From: an uncultured Lachnospiraceae bacterium
GTDB taxonomy: Bacteria; Bacillota; Clostridia; Lachnospirales; Lachnospiraceae
DNA length: 64,000 nt
Direction of reading: 5' to 3'
NCBI GenBank assembly: GCA_934401915.1
Contig: CAKRSV010000004.1
Span: 124,001-188,000, forward strand
Within the stretch, counting starts at the first letter, position 1, and every line of letters starts with the position of its first letter. This document shows, one piece after another, positions 33,263 to 41,739 of the stretch. The notes under the pieces are model-generated. The model worked only from the letters and a program-made list of their open reading frames with translations, was not told the origin of the DNA and did not search any database. A program made the position numbers and the translations under genes.

Positions 33263-34162
33263 ATGAACAAGTTTAAAAAGTTTTTATACTCTCAGAAAGC
33301 GGCACCGTATGTCTTTGTCCTGCCTTTTATTCTGAGCTTCGCATTTTTCTGGGTTTATCCTCTGTGCAGTACGATAACCATGAGCTTTCAGGATATCAAA
33401 CCGACAGGCACGGAGTGGGTCGGACTGAAAAATTTCAGTAAGCTGATGAAAGACACGGTTTTCCATACGGCGATCCTCAACAGCTTTGAGTACATGATCT
33501 TTACGCTGGTGCTTCTGATCCCGTTCCCGATGCTGTTTGCCGTACTGATGGATTCCAGACTGGTGAAGGCAAAAGGATTCTGGAAGGCCTGCCTCTATGT
33601 GCCGGCACTGACGTCCGTTGTAATTTCCGGAACGCTGTTCCGTCTGATGTTTACCGAGTATGAGACGGGTCAGATGAACATTATCACAGCGGCGCTGGGA
33701 CTTGGAACATTTAAGTGGCTGAAGATGAAGGCAACCGGACTTGCGGCATTATTGATCGTCTGCTGCTGGAGATGGACGGGCGTTAATATGCTGTACTTTA
33801 TTTCCGGTCTGAAATCGATCGACACCGCACTGTACGAATCCGCTGAGATCGACGGCGCGTCCGCATGGCAGAAATTCCGCTATGTCACGATCCCGCTTTT
33901 GAAGCCGACCACGATCTATGTGCTTACGATCAGCGTGTACGCCGGACTGGCAATGTTCATGGAATCTTACATGCTGTGGGCAGGTCCGGATTCTCCGAAC
34001 AATATCGGACTGACGATCGTCGGGTATCTGTACAAGCGAGGTATCGCAAAGAACCAGCTTGGCTACGGAAGCGCAGTAGGTATCGTGCTGCTTGTGATCG
34101 CACTTGCAATCAATATCATTCAGCTTGTCCTGAATGGAACATTTAAGAAGGAGGAAGACTAA
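33263..34162 (+). CDS. Carbohydrate ABC transporter permease (MalF-like)
   Basis: Membrane permease subunit of 299 residues with six hydrophobic helices. The cytoplasmic EAA loop that docks with the ATPase reads ESAEIDGASAWQKFRYVTIPLLKPT, near residue 195. ATG at 33263 is preceded by AAGGAG; the upstream TTG at 33242 precedes that site and is rejected. It forms a pair with the next permease, separated by one base. No ATPase gene is present in the operon, so a shared MsmK/UgpC-type ATPase encoded elsewhere is expected. Confidence 0.94.
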   Translation: MNKFKKFLYSQKAAPYVFVLPFILSFAFFWVYPLCSTITMSFQDIKPTGTEWVGLKNFSKLMKDTVFHTAILNSFEYMIFTLVLLIPFPMLFAVLMDSRLVKAKGFWKACLYVPALTSVVISGTLFRLMFTEYETGQMNIITAALGLGTFKWLKMKATGLAALLIVCCWRWTGVNMLYFISGLKSIDTALYESAEIDGASAWQKFRYVTIPLLKPTTIYVLTISVYAGLAMFMESYMLWAGPDSPNNIGLTIVGYLYKRGIAKNQLGYGSAVGIVLLVIALAINIIQLVLNGTFKKEED

Positions 34163-34163
34163 T

Positions 34164-35045
34164 ATGGCAAAGACATCCTCTGTACAACAGGAAGGCGGCA
34201 TGAAAGCCAAGAGAACGGTGCTTTCCGTTCTGGCAACCGGCTGGTTTGCGATCCTTTCGATCATCATTGTATATCCTTTGTTTGCAGGTCTGGTAGCCTC
34301 GTTCAGACCGGGACGTGAGCTGATCCGGCGTGGTCTGAGCGTGGATCTGGATTTCAGCACGATGACCCTGAACAATTATACATATCTGTTTGGCGGAAAT
34401 GAGGACTCACAGAAATATTTCATGTGGTTTAAGAACAGTCTTATCCTTACTTTTATATCCGTCGTATTGACGCTCTTTATCTGCTATGTGGTGGCGTACG
34501 GACTGACAATGTACAACTATAAGCTGAAGAATTTCCTGTTCTTCCTTGTCATCGCAACGATGATGGTTCCGTTCGAGATCCTGATCCTTCCGCTTTACAA
34601 GGAAATGATCGGATTGAACCTGATCGATACGACAGCAGGCGTGGTCCTGCCGGGTATCTGCGGCGCATCGACCATCTTTTTCTTCCGTCAGTATATGACG
34701 GGGCTTCCGAAGGAGCTTCTTGACGCAGGGCGGATCGACGGTGCGACAGAGTACGGCATCTGTTTCAAGATCATGCTGCCGATCACGAAGCCGGCTTTTG
34801 CGGCAATGTCCATTCTTTGTGCGATGGGCGCGTGGAACAACGTGCTGTGGCCGATGCTGGTATACCGGAGTGCGGAGAAGTTTACACTCCCGATCGGTCT
34901 GAACACACTGCTGACGCCGTACAACAATAACTATGACGTTTTGATTGCCGGATCCATGTTTGGTATCATTCCGGTGTTTATCGTATTCCTTTGCTTCCAG
35001 AGATACTTTATTGAAGGTATGACGGCTGGAGCGGTCAAAGGATAA
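34164..35045 (+). CDS. Carbohydrate ABC transporter permease (MalG-like)
   Basis: Second permease subunit, 293 residues and six helices, with the EAA loop DAGRIDGATEYGICFKIMLPITKPAF near residue 190 and a C-terminal FIVFLCFQRYFIEGMTAGAVKG, the standard ending of this subfamily. It starts one base after the previous stop, with AAGGAGGAAGACTAAT before the ATG, so the two are translationally coupled. Works with the upstream MalF-like subunit and the lipoprotein to import arabino-oligosaccharides, by inference from neighbours. Confidence 0.94.
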   Translation: MAKTSSVQQEGGMKAKRTVLSVLATGWFAILSIIIVYPLFAGLVASFRPGRELIRRGLSVDLDFSTMTLNNYTYLFGGNEDSQKYFMWFKNSLILTFISVVLTLFICYVVAYGLTMYNYKLKNFLFFLVIATMMVPFEILILPLYKEMIGLNLIDTTAGVVLPGICGASTIFFFRQYMTGLPKELLDAGRIDGATEYGICFKIMLPITKPAFAAMSILCAMGAWNNVLWPMLVYRSAEKFTLPIGLNTLLTPYNNNYDVLIAGSMFGIIPVFIVFLCFQRYFIEGMTAGAVKG

Positions 35046-35073
35046 AAAATTCGGGCATACACTCCATTGCCAG

Positions 35074-35120
35074 GGCTGCTGCGGTCGCCGGGGTTCCGGT
35101 ATAAAGCAGCAGCCTTTTTT
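35074..35120 (+). terminator. Rho-independent terminator after the permease pair
   Basis: GGCTGCTGC (35074-35082) pairs with GCAGCAGCC (35106-35114), with an inner CGG/CCG, followed by six T. Confidence 0.85.
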
Positions 35121-35210
35121 GCGGGCAAAAAGCGAAATGGTGGTCTGATGACCGGTGCGGCAGAGAGATTGCGGCTGCCTGCTTTTTAGAAAGAAGAGAG
35201 AGGAAAAGGT

Positions 35211-36824
35211 ATGAATAGAAAAAGAGTGAAGAAGGCTGCAACCGCCTGTCTGCTCGGCATGACGGCTGCATTGGGACTTTGCGCCTGTCAGGGGGCTTCG
35301 CAGGATACTGCGGCACAGACGGATGCGAATACGGAGACGGCGGCGCAGGAGGAAAAAGAGATGACGGATCTGGATTTTACAGTTTCCTATGACGGGATCG
35401 CGACAGCAAAGCTGGAGGCGGGGGTCAGCGTACATGATCCTTCGATCATCAAGGCGGACGGAAAGTATTATCTTTTCGGTTCGCATATGTCGACGGCTGT
35501 TTCGGATGATCTGCAGCACTGGACGGCGATCGGGAGCGGCTATAAGGTGAAAGATCCGATCTACTACGAACTGATGGCGAATGAGGACGCGTTTGCCTAC
35601 GCGGGCAGCAAAAAGAGCGTGATCCCGACCGATGACCGGGCATGGCACGTATGGGCGCCGGACGTGATCTACAATGAGGCGAACGGACTGTATTACCTCT
35701 ATTTCTGTACTTCATCCACCTGGAACGCATCGAATCTCTGCTATGCGACCAGCGAGAGTATTGAAGGGCCGTTTGTCTGGAAAGGGGCAATGATCTACTC
35801 TGGATTTACGGCGGAGACGTTGGACGCCACGGATGTGACAGACTACGTGGACCGGGAAGAGGCGAAGAACCGGTATATCAAGAAGAGCAATGAGTATAAA
35901 TTTGAAGAATATCCGAATGCGATCGATCCGACCGTGCTTTATGACAAAGACGGACGGATGTGGATGGTCTACGGTTCCTGGTCGGGCGGGATCTTTCTGT
36001 TGGAACTGGATCCGGAGAGCGGAGAGGTCATCCATCCGCAGGACGATCAGGCTGGCAGGGTAGACGCATACTTTGGCAAAAAGCTGATGGGCGGAAACCA
36101 TACGTCGATCGAAGGACCGTATATCATGTATGATGAGGAGAGCGGCTATTACTACCTCTTTGTATCCTATGGAGGGCTTGCGCGGGAGGGCGGCTATCAG
36201 ATCCGCGTGTTCCGCTCGGAGACGATCGATGGAGACTATGTAGATATGAACGGTGAATTTCCTCTGGATACGCAGAATTACGGGCAGGCGCCTTATGGAC
36301 TGAAGCTGTCCGGCAATTACAATCTGCCGAGTCTGGAAGTGGCATACATGGCGACCGGACATAATTCCGCCTTTGTGGATGACGACGGAAAGAAATATAT
36401 TGTCAATCACACCCGCTTTGACAATGCGACGGAGGATCACGAGCCGAGAGTGCATCAGTTCCTGGTCAACGAGGAAGGATGGCCCTGTATGCTCCCCTAT
36501 GCAACCAGCGGAGAAACGGTAAGCACCTCAGGGTACGATGCGCAGGAAGTGACCGGAAAATACTATCTGATCAACCAGGGAACCGGGATCGACGCAGAGA
36601 TCGCACAGCCGGTCATGATCTATCTGCTTGAGGACGGATCGGTGCGCGGCGAGAACGTGGATGGCGTCTGGGAGAAAAAAGAAGACAGCTATTACATGAG
36701 CATTACGCTTGGCGAAAAGAAGTACAGCGGCGTATTCTGCCAGATGAAGGACGAGGCGGGAACGGATGTTATGACCTTCAGCGCGGTTGGAGCAAATGAA
36801 AGCGTCTGGGGCGTCAAATACTAA
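35211..36824 (+). CDS. Surface GH43 lipoprotein, probable endo-1,5-alpha-L-arabinanase
   Basis: Extracellular lipoprotein of 537 residues: a basic start, hydrophobic ACLLGMTAALGL and a lipobox LCAC (anchored Cys about 26), then an acidic linker. The GH43 propeller has the three carboxylates in context: VHDPSIIKADGKYYLFGSH (base), PNAIDPTVLYDKDGRMWMVYGSW, and TSIEGPYIMYDEESGYYYLF (acid). The C-terminal 100 residues form a separate beta-rich domain common in arabinanases of this type. It would cut arabinan at the cell surface for the importer. A terminator upstream suggests its own control; AGAGGAAAAGG precedes the ATG. Confidence 0.93.
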   Translation: MNRKRVKKAATACLLGMTAALGLCACQGASQDTAAQTDANTETAAQEEKEMTDLDFTVSYDGIATAKLEAGVSVHDPSIIKADGKYYLFGSHMSTAVSDDLQHWTAIGSGYKVKDPIYYELMANEDAFAYAGSKKSVIPTDDRAWHVWAPDVIYNEANGLYYLYFCTSSTWNASNLCYATSESIEGPFVWKGAMIYSGFTAETLDATDVTDYVDREEAKNRYIKKSNEYKFEEYPNAIDPTVLYDKDGRMWMVYGSWSGGIFLLELDPESGEVIHPQDDQAGRVDAYFGKKLMGGNHTSIEGPYIMYDEESGYYYLFVSYGGLAREGGYQIRVFRSETIDGDYVDMNGEFPLDTQNYGQAPYGLKLSGNYNLPSLEVAYMATGHNSAFVDDDGKKYIVNHTRFDNATEDHEPRVHQFLVNEEGWPCMLPYATSGETVSTSGYDAQEVTGKYYLINQGTGIDAEIAQPVMIYLLEDGSVRGENVDGVWEKKEDSYYMSITLGEKKYSGVFCQMKDEAGTDVMTFSAVGANESVWGVKY

Positions 36825-36870
36825 AACGGTCTGAGCCGGCGGTCTGCCGCTGGAAAAAGTTGGATAAGTA

Positions 36871-36918
36871 CATGAAAAGAACGGCAGGTGCCTTTTGACG
36901 CTTGCCGTTCTTTTCATG
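36871..36918. terminator. Bidirectional terminator between the GH43 lipoprotein and the ArsR-type gene
   Basis: Perfect 16-bp stem CATGAAAAGAACGGCA / TGCCGTTCTTTTCATG around a 16-base loop, with the T stretch inside each distal arm on both strands. Confidence 0.75.
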
Positions 36919-36935
36919 CGTTTTGCGATATATGC

Positions 36936-37880
36936 TTAGTTGGAGGATTCGTTCTGGGGAGCTTCCTCCATCGGCGCATAGTGGATGCTGACTTTGATAT
37001 CCTGTCCGTAATTGCCGAAGGTTTTGCCGAAGATCGTCAGACCGCCGACATGCTCTGCGTCATCCTCGACTGCCATGCGGAAGCGGATGCTGCTGCGGTA
37101 ATCGAGGTTGAGGGAATCGATCGTCACATCGGAGATCTTGAGTCCGTCGATGTAGGTTCCCTTTTTGTTGATCACAAGGAGCTTTAAAAGTCCGTACTGG
37201 TTCCAGTTGGGGAACCACCAGTCGGGGGTGAACAGACCTCTGGAATCGCCAAAATCACCGGGTGAGAGCCAGCTTCCGATCCGCACATCGTTCAGGAAAA
37301 AGCTGATATCGGAGGGCCAGACGTTGTTGACGCCGGGAGCCTCGGAGCTAAGTTCAGCGGAAAAGGTGATCTGGGTGATCTTCTGGAAGCTGGGGATAAA
37401 GTTGGGAATGTTGTACTCCACAAATCCCTTGGTGAACCAGAGAATATCAGCGCTGTAGCGGTCGGGATGATCGAAATAGCGGGGATCGTCAACCTCGCCG
37501 ATCAGCGCGGTGTCAGAGGCGAGTCCGCAGGTAGGGCAGATGCGGTAGTTCGCATAGTGTCCCACTTTGATGTCGGTGCTGTATACGTTCTGGAAGTCCT
37601 CCTGCTTTTCCAGATCGATAAGGATCTTGTCGAGGTGGACCGAGCAGATCTTCTGGTTGCCGTGTCCGGCGGATTCGCTGGAGGTGGAGATCAGTCCACA
37701 GTTTTCCAGTTTCTTGATATGGCTGGTGAGCGCTCCGTTGGTGATGTTGAGGCGCGAAGCCAGCTCGTTCATGCTCATGCTGTTGTCCTCGAGCAGGATA
37801 TTCAGAATTTCGATGCGGACATCAGAACCAAGTGCTTTAAAGATGTCCAGCCCATCATTCAGTGAAGTGATATGTAACAA
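36936..37880 (-). CDS. ArsR-family regulator with large C-terminal domain
   Basis: DNA-binding protein of 314 residues. The winged helix-turn-helix (about 12-85) reads FKALGSDVRIEILNILLEDNSMSMNELASRLNITNGALTSHIKKLENCGLI. Unlike ordinary ArsR proteins of about 110 residues, it continues with a CPTCG motif (about 122-126) and a long beta-rich domain (about 150-305) that looks like a sugar-binding jelly roll or similar. Its location at the end of the arabinan locus makes it the best candidate regulator, but that is inference. Start is TTG with AAGGAGG nine bases upstream. ATATTTCA-type sequence occurs in its own upstream region. Confidence 0.85.
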   Translation of the reverse strand: MLHITSLNDGLDIFKALGSDVRIEILNILLEDNSMSMNELASRLNITNGALTSHIKKLENCGLISTSSESAGHGNQKICSVHLDKILIDLEKQEDFQNVYSTDIKVGHYANYRICPTCGLASDTALIGEVDDPRYFDHPDRYSADILWFTKGFVEYNIPNFIPSFQKITQITFSAELSSEAPGVNNVWPSDISFFLNDVRIGSWLSPGDFGDSRGLFTPDWWFPNWNQYGLLKLLVINKKGTYIDGLKISDVTIDSLNLDYRSSIRFRMAVEDDAEHVGGLTIFGKTFGNYGQDIKVSIHYAPMEEAPQNESSN

Positions 37881-38187
37881 GGCGGGTTCCTCCTTAATCT
37901 GAAATATGATTTACATTGATCTAAAATAATGCCAAACGGCGATGTTTATTGCTTTTATACAATTAAATTATAGACGAAAACATAGACATAGTCAATGAAA
38001 TTTAGCGTTATATAAATAAATTTAATAAAAATTAAATCTATAAAATATAATACGTTTTTCTGGAAAAATGCAGACGAAAAAGGAATTATTGGGCAGACGA
38101 TCTAAAATATTTTACGTGCTTTTATGCGTAAATTACATATTCAAATCAAATTTTTCAAAAAATAACAAAATTTTTTCAAAAAAGGTA
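37881..38187. other. A/T-rich intergenic region upstream of the ArsR-type gene and tRNAs
   Basis: Strongly A/T-rich DNA with no convincing gene. It holds the leader of the minus-strand regulator, a TGAAATAT element (37899-37906, the complement of ATATTTCA) and two ATCTAAAATA elements (near 37919 and 38099) resembling the direct repeat upstream of the sugar-binding protein. Confidence 0.5.
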
Positions 38188-38216
38188 TTGACTTTTATCT
38201 CAAGAGAAAGTAATAT
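38188..38216 (+). promoter_or_regulatory. Promoter for the tRNA-Leu pair
   Basis: TTGACT (38188-38193) and TAATAT (38211-38216) with a 17-base spacer, 45 bases before the first tRNA. Confidence 0.75.
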
Positions 38217-38261
38217 ATTACTTGCGTTGCGGAACACAGAAGTGTTTAAAGCATAACACCT

Positions 38262-38345
38262 GCGGAAGTGTCGGAATTGGCAGACGAGCAAGACTAAGGA
38301 TCTTGTGATAGCAATATCGTGTGGGTTCAAGTCCCATCTTCCGCA
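38262..38345 (+). tRNA. tRNA-Leu (anticodon AAG)
   Basis: 84 bases. Acceptor GCGGAAG pairs with CTTCCGC; the D stem is TCG/CGA; the anticodon stem CAAGA/TCTTG closes the loop CTAAGGA, so the anticodon is AAG; a class II variable arm GATA-GCAA-TATC is present; T arm GTGGG-TTCAAGT-CCCAT. CCA is not encoded. An A at the wobble position is uncommon for bacterial leucine tRNAs and would need conversion to inosine to read CUC and CUA as well as CUU. Confidence 0.93.
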
Positions 38346-38387
38346 TCTTTCCAAAGAGATTTGGAGAGGCGGAGAGCAACGTAAAAT

Positions 38388-38471
38388 GCAGAAGTGGCGG
38401 AATTGGCAGACGCGCACGGTTCAGGTCCGTGTGGTGGTAACACCATGAGGGTTCAAGTCCCTTCTTCTGCA
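38388..38471 (+). tRNA. tRNA-Leu (anticodon CAG)
   Basis: 84 bases. Acceptor GCAGAAG pairs with CTTCTGC; D stem GCG/CGC; anticodon stem CACGG/CCGTG with loop TTCAGGT gives anticodon CAG; class II variable arm GGTG-GTAA-CACC; T arm GAGGG-TTCAAGT-CCCTT. CCA is not encoded. It lies 42 bases after the first tRNA in one transcript ending at a terminator. Confidence 0.95.
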
Positions 38472-38475
38472 TCTG

Positions 38476-38506
38476 GAGAGATAGCGATAAGTTATCTCTC
38501 TTTTTT
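38476..38506 (+). terminator. Terminator of the tRNA-Leu transcript
   Basis: GAGAGATA pairs with TATCTCTC across a 9-base loop, followed by six T, starting five bases after the second tRNA. Confidence 0.88.
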
Positions 38507-38735
38507 GTTTGATAAGAAGTTGCGTTGAATTTTTTATCAAACAAAAGCACTTCGTGCAAACGATGTGCTATTGATCATTTCAAATATTTACTTTCCCGTT
38601 CTTTACTTTTTCGCGGGGAGTATGGTAGAATGAAAGCCGGTTTACATCTATAATAGGAATTGCCCGGTGCAGTACTCGGGAACGAGGACGCGGAGCGGCT
38701 TCCTATATTTTATAGAAGAAACAGGGGAGCGATTT

Positions 38736-39467
38736 ATGAAAAGAAGAGTGATCTTGACGGCGTCTGTTATGGCGCTGATGCTTCTTCTCATTGCGTGCAG
38801 TAAAGGGAACGGAGCGGCAAAAGAGACGGCGGCACAGCCGGAAACACCGGCAACATCGGGAGATATGCTGGTAGACGGTCTGGAATATCTTCTCAGCGAC
38901 GATAAGCAGGATCTGCTGACGATATCCGGTGACGGAACAGAGAAACCGGAGGAAACGGTGAGCGAGCCGCAGCAGGAGAGCGCGGAGGAGACGCCCGAAG
39001 AGTCCGGGCAGAAGCTGGCAGGAGAGAGTGAAGAACAGGCAGAGGTAACCGAAGAAGAGCAAGAAGGAAATACGATTGTTTATTACAGCAGCGGTTCGAC
39101 AGAGGAACTGAAAACGGAGAAGGTTGAGCTGGAGGAGATCACGCCTGAGGCGGTCTTATCTGCGCTTGGCAGTCACAATATCGTGTCGATCGACACGAAG
39201 GTGCTCTCTTTTCAGGAGGAAGAACGGGTTGGCGAGAAAATCCTGTATCTGGATCTTTCCGGGACGTTTCTGGATTATCTCAAGACCATGACAAAGGAGG
39301 CAGAAAGCATTATCATTGCTTCCATTGCAGACACGTATCTGGATAATTTTCAGGGAACAGAGATCTATCTGACCGTGGAGGGAGAAACCCTTGAGACGGG
39401 CTACCGGACGTACGATAGCGGGATCCGGAAAGGAATGCCGGAGGATATTCTGAATACAGAAGAATAA
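38736..39467 (+). CDS. GerMN-domain-like lipoprotein
   Basis: Predicted lipoprotein of 243 residues: signal MKRRVILTASVMALMLLLIAC with lipobox LIAC, a long acidic Glu/Pro/Ser linker (about 70-125), and a C-terminal domain (about 125-235) with VLSALGSHNIVSIDTKVLSFQ and YLDLSGTFLDYLKTMTKEAESIIIASIADTYLDNFQGTEIYLTVEGE, which resembles GerMN domains of spore germination and peptidoglycan-associated proteins. ATG with GGGGAGC upstream is preferred over an earlier in-frame ATG at 38667 because it places the signal peptide at the N terminus. Function not established. Confidence 0.82.
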   Translation: MKRRVILTASVMALMLLLIACSKGNGAAKETAAQPETPATSGDMLVDGLEYLLSDDKQDLLTISGDGTEKPEETVSEPQQESAEETPEESGQKLAGESEEQAEVTEEEQEGNTIVYYSSGSTEELKTEKVELEEITPEAVLSALGSHNIVSIDTKVLSFQEEERVGEKILYLDLSGTFLDYLKTMTKEAESIIIASIADTYLDNFQGTEIYLTVEGETLETGYRTYDSGIRKGMPEDILNTEE

Positions 39468-39484
39468 AATGGTTTATTAACCAA

Positions 39485-40189
39485 TTAGAAATGCAGACGT
39501 CTGCGCACTTCGTTGCGCAGGCGTTTTTTGAATAGGATCGTGACGAGCGCAAAATCAATGATGACGCAGACGGTCAGTACGACGGCAGACCAGGTGATCT
39601 GCATGGGGATGGCGAGCGCATGACGGATCAGCAGCTCCAGTGCCACGCAGAAGGTCGGGATCTCCAAAAACAGATAGAGCGCGCAGGAGAGGATAGAGAC
39701 TGGAAACAGCCGGACTAAGAGCGTGTAGAGCTCGGTGAGCGCGGTCAGGATAAGCACGACCGGAAGGCCGACCATCCAGAACCAGCCGTCGTCGGGCGTG
39801 ATAAAGGTGATCAGATACAGATACAGTGAGACAGAAACGCCGTCGGCAAGCAGGGAAAGATAGAGTGGCATCTTGCTGTAAAATACTGCCGGGAAGGTAA
39901 ATACAAACAGGCATACGCAGATTCCGATGACCAGAAGCGACCAGAGCACGCCGTGAAATACCAGAAGGTTTAAGAGCAGGCAGGTTACGCTGGTGGCGGT
40001 CAGTACGACCGTAAGAAGGATGCCGAGATCCCGGCGCTTGACCACCTCGACCTGTCCCTTCTGCGTCGGATAGGGGGAAGGGGCGGCCGCCTTATGCGGT
40101 TCTCTTGGATTGATGACCGGCGTGTGGCACAAAGGACACTCGGTCAGTGAGGGCTCTAATTCAACTCCACAGTTTACACAGTATGACAT
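39485..40189 (-). CDS. Zinc-ribbon membrane protein (DUF6320)
   Basis: Membrane protein of 234 residues. An N-terminal zinc ribbon with CVNCG and CPLCH (residues about 4-22) is followed by a polar Pro-rich linker and six or seven hydrophobic helices (from about residue 52), such as LGILLTVVLTATSVTCLLLNLLVF and WFWMVGLPVVLILTALTELYTLLV. It belongs to the DUF6320 type, of unknown function. ATG has GGAG nine bases upstream. It lies directly downstream of, and in the same direction as, the condensation-superfamily gene (57 bases between them), so both probably share a transcript and a task. Confidence 0.82.
   Translation of the reverse strand: MSYCVNCGVELEPSLTECPLCHTPVINPREPHKAAAPSPYPTQKGQVEVVKRRDLGILLTVVLTATSVTCLLLNLLVFHGVLWSLLVIGICVCLFVFTFPAVFYSKMPLYLSLLADGVSVSLYLYLITFITPDDGWFWMVGLPVVLILTALTELYTLLVRLFPVSILSCALYLFLEIPTFCVALELLIRHALAIPMQITWSAVVLTVCVIIDFALVTILFKKRLRNEVRRRLHF
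39497..39529 (+). terminator. Terminator of the GerMN-like gene
   Basis: ACGTCTGCGCA pairs with TGCGCAGGCGT, followed by T6 (39524-39529). It overlaps the last codons of the convergent DUF6320 gene. Confidence 0.7.
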
Positions 40190-40246
40190 AGGTTTGTTCT
40201 CCGTTTCTTGATGGATTGGCGGCTGCTCCTGGCAGCACGGTAAGGC

Positions 40247-41563
40247 TTAGTCTTCCGGCTGGCGGTTGCTTTCGATGGTAACATGAATTCCGTCCTGAAC
40301 CAGCTTGCGGAAAAAGAAGCGCTCGACGTCGGTTTCACAGATGCTGCTCGCAAAGTTGATGGTCAGCGTATCCTCGTAGCTGATGATCGCGCAGTTGGTA
40401 CGGGAGGAAAAAGGCTGCCCCATGTAAATGTCGAACCGGTCGATAAATGGCTTCATTTCCGGGGGCACCTTCAGCGCGCCCATGTTGGTGAGCCCGGCGG
40501 AGGAGTTTTTGTCCTGCACGCGGGAATAAAAGGTCCGGACGACAAAATCTTTGATAAAAAGCGGAACCAGACGGATGACCGGGTTGCGCTGGGTTGCAGC
40601 GTTGGTCGTGATGTCGCCCCGCAGGAATTTTTCATTGATATAGTAACGCATATAGTGATGTACCTGCGTGATGATCTCCTCAAAGGTGTATTCCCCCAGT
40701 CTCGGATCGATGGAGGGGTAGACCATGGTGATAAAGTTCCGCAGCGTCTTGGATGGAAAGAAGCGGCGGAGATTTACCGGCATGGCGATGCGCACCGGAT
40801 ACAGACGGAGATGAAATTCCTGCGCCTGCTTCTGGAGCAGCGCATAGAGCAGTACCGCGTTCAGATATTCGGTGATGCTTGCGCCGTACTTTTTGGCAAC
40901 TGCCATGACCTCTGAGACGGACATTATGCCGTCCACGATGTTCAGAGTATAAAAAGGCTCTTTGGTGCCTCGGATCCGATAGGTTTTCTCTGCCGGACGC
41001 GGAGGACACACCTTCGCGTTGGCGTAGCGCATATAGGCGTCCTCCAGTTCCTCAGGATCCGGACGACTGTTGATATCCAGCACGAAACCGGACGGTGTGA
41101 TCCTATGGCCGAGAAGTCCGAGGTAAGTTGCGGTGAGCGTCTGCAAAAGACACATACCACCCGTGCCGTCGCCCAGACTGTGATGCGCCTCTAAAGAGAT
41201 CCGGTTGCGGAAATAGTACACGCGGATAAGATAGCGGTTATTCGACCGGAAGTGCATCGGCATACAGGGATTCTGAATATCCGGCTGCACAAACGGACCG
41301 GGGCGGTTGTTGGGTTCTAAATAACGCCAGAACACCCCCTTGCGGATCGCAACCTTGTAGGTTGGAAAACGCGGGAGCGTCAGATCGAGGGCCTGCTGGA
41401 GAAGCTGCGGATCGATCTCTTCCTTCAGGACCACCGAGAGGCGGTAAACGGAGGAAAAATCCCGGCGCTGCAGGGTCGGGTAGACGATCGCCGACAGGTC
41501 CAGCTTATACCAGACGTCTTTTTTTGCTCTATTCGATTGTGTCTTTGAGAGTTCTGCCGCCAT
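40247..41563 (-). CDS. Condensation-superfamily acyltransferase-like protein
   Basis: Protein of 438 residues with the condensation/acyltransferase fold of CoA-dependent acyltransferases. The catalytic motif HHSLGDG (His127, His128, Asp132, Gly133) is intact, and the second half contains PVRIAMPVNLRRFFPSKTLRNFI and the NFASSICETDVERFF latch-like segment. It resembles alcohol acetyltransferase/WS-DGAT-like proteins rather than an NRPS module, since no carrier or adenylation domain is attached. ATG at 41563 has GGAGCG upstream; the frame extends upstream without homology. It is divergent from an HSL-type esterase. A role in making an acylated lipid or secondary product is inference. Confidence 0.85.
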   Translation of the reverse strand: MAAELSKTQSNRAKKDVWYKLDLSAIVYPTLQRRDFSSVYRLSVVLKEEIDPQLLQQALDLTLPRFPTYKVAIRKGVFWRYLEPNNRPGPFVQPDIQNPCMPMHFRSNNRYLIRVYYFRNRISLEAHHSLGDGTGGMCLLQTLTATYLGLLGHRITPSGFVLDINSRPDPEELEDAYMRYANAKVCPPRPAEKTYRIRGTKEPFYTLNIVDGIMSVSEVMAVAKKYGASITEYLNAVLLYALLQKQAQEFHLRLYPVRIAMPVNLRRFFPSKTLRNFITMVYPSIDPRLGEYTFEEIITQVHHYMRYYINEKFLRGDITTNAATQRNPVIRLVPLFIKDFVVRTFYSRVQDKNSSAGLTNMGALKVPPEMKPFIDRFDIYMGQPFSSRTNCAIISYEDTLTINFASSICETDVERFFFRKLVQDGIHVTIESNRQPED

Positions 41564-41658
41564 ATCGATCGCTCCACTAAAAGGATTATTGAGTCTGCGT
41601 GTATTATAACATAAATATAGTAACAGTTCAGCCTTTAAATACAGAAAAGTGTTTTCAC

Positions 41659-41688
41659 TTGCGCGGCAATGCGCGGAGATGGTACAAT
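41659..41688 (+). promoter_or_regulatory. Promoter for the HSL-type esterase
   Basis: TTGCGC (41659-41664) and TACAAT (41683-41688) with an 18-base spacer. A minus-strand TATAAT (41608-41603) in the same gap likely serves the divergent acyltransferase-like gene. Confidence 0.55.
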
Positions 41689-41739
41689 GTGCCGTGAACA
41701 GGAGCGCAGACAGCAAGGAAAGAGGAGGATAAGATAAGC

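Noticed and set aside
38068..38256. 62-codon open frame upstream of the tRNA pair
   Set aside because: It overlaps the tRNA promoter in A/T-rich DNA, has a lysine/phenylalanine/asparagine-rich composition and no ribosome site.
38345..38390. Possible attachment site at the tRNA genes
   Set aside because: No integrase, phage gene or repeated tRNA 3' end was found in the window.
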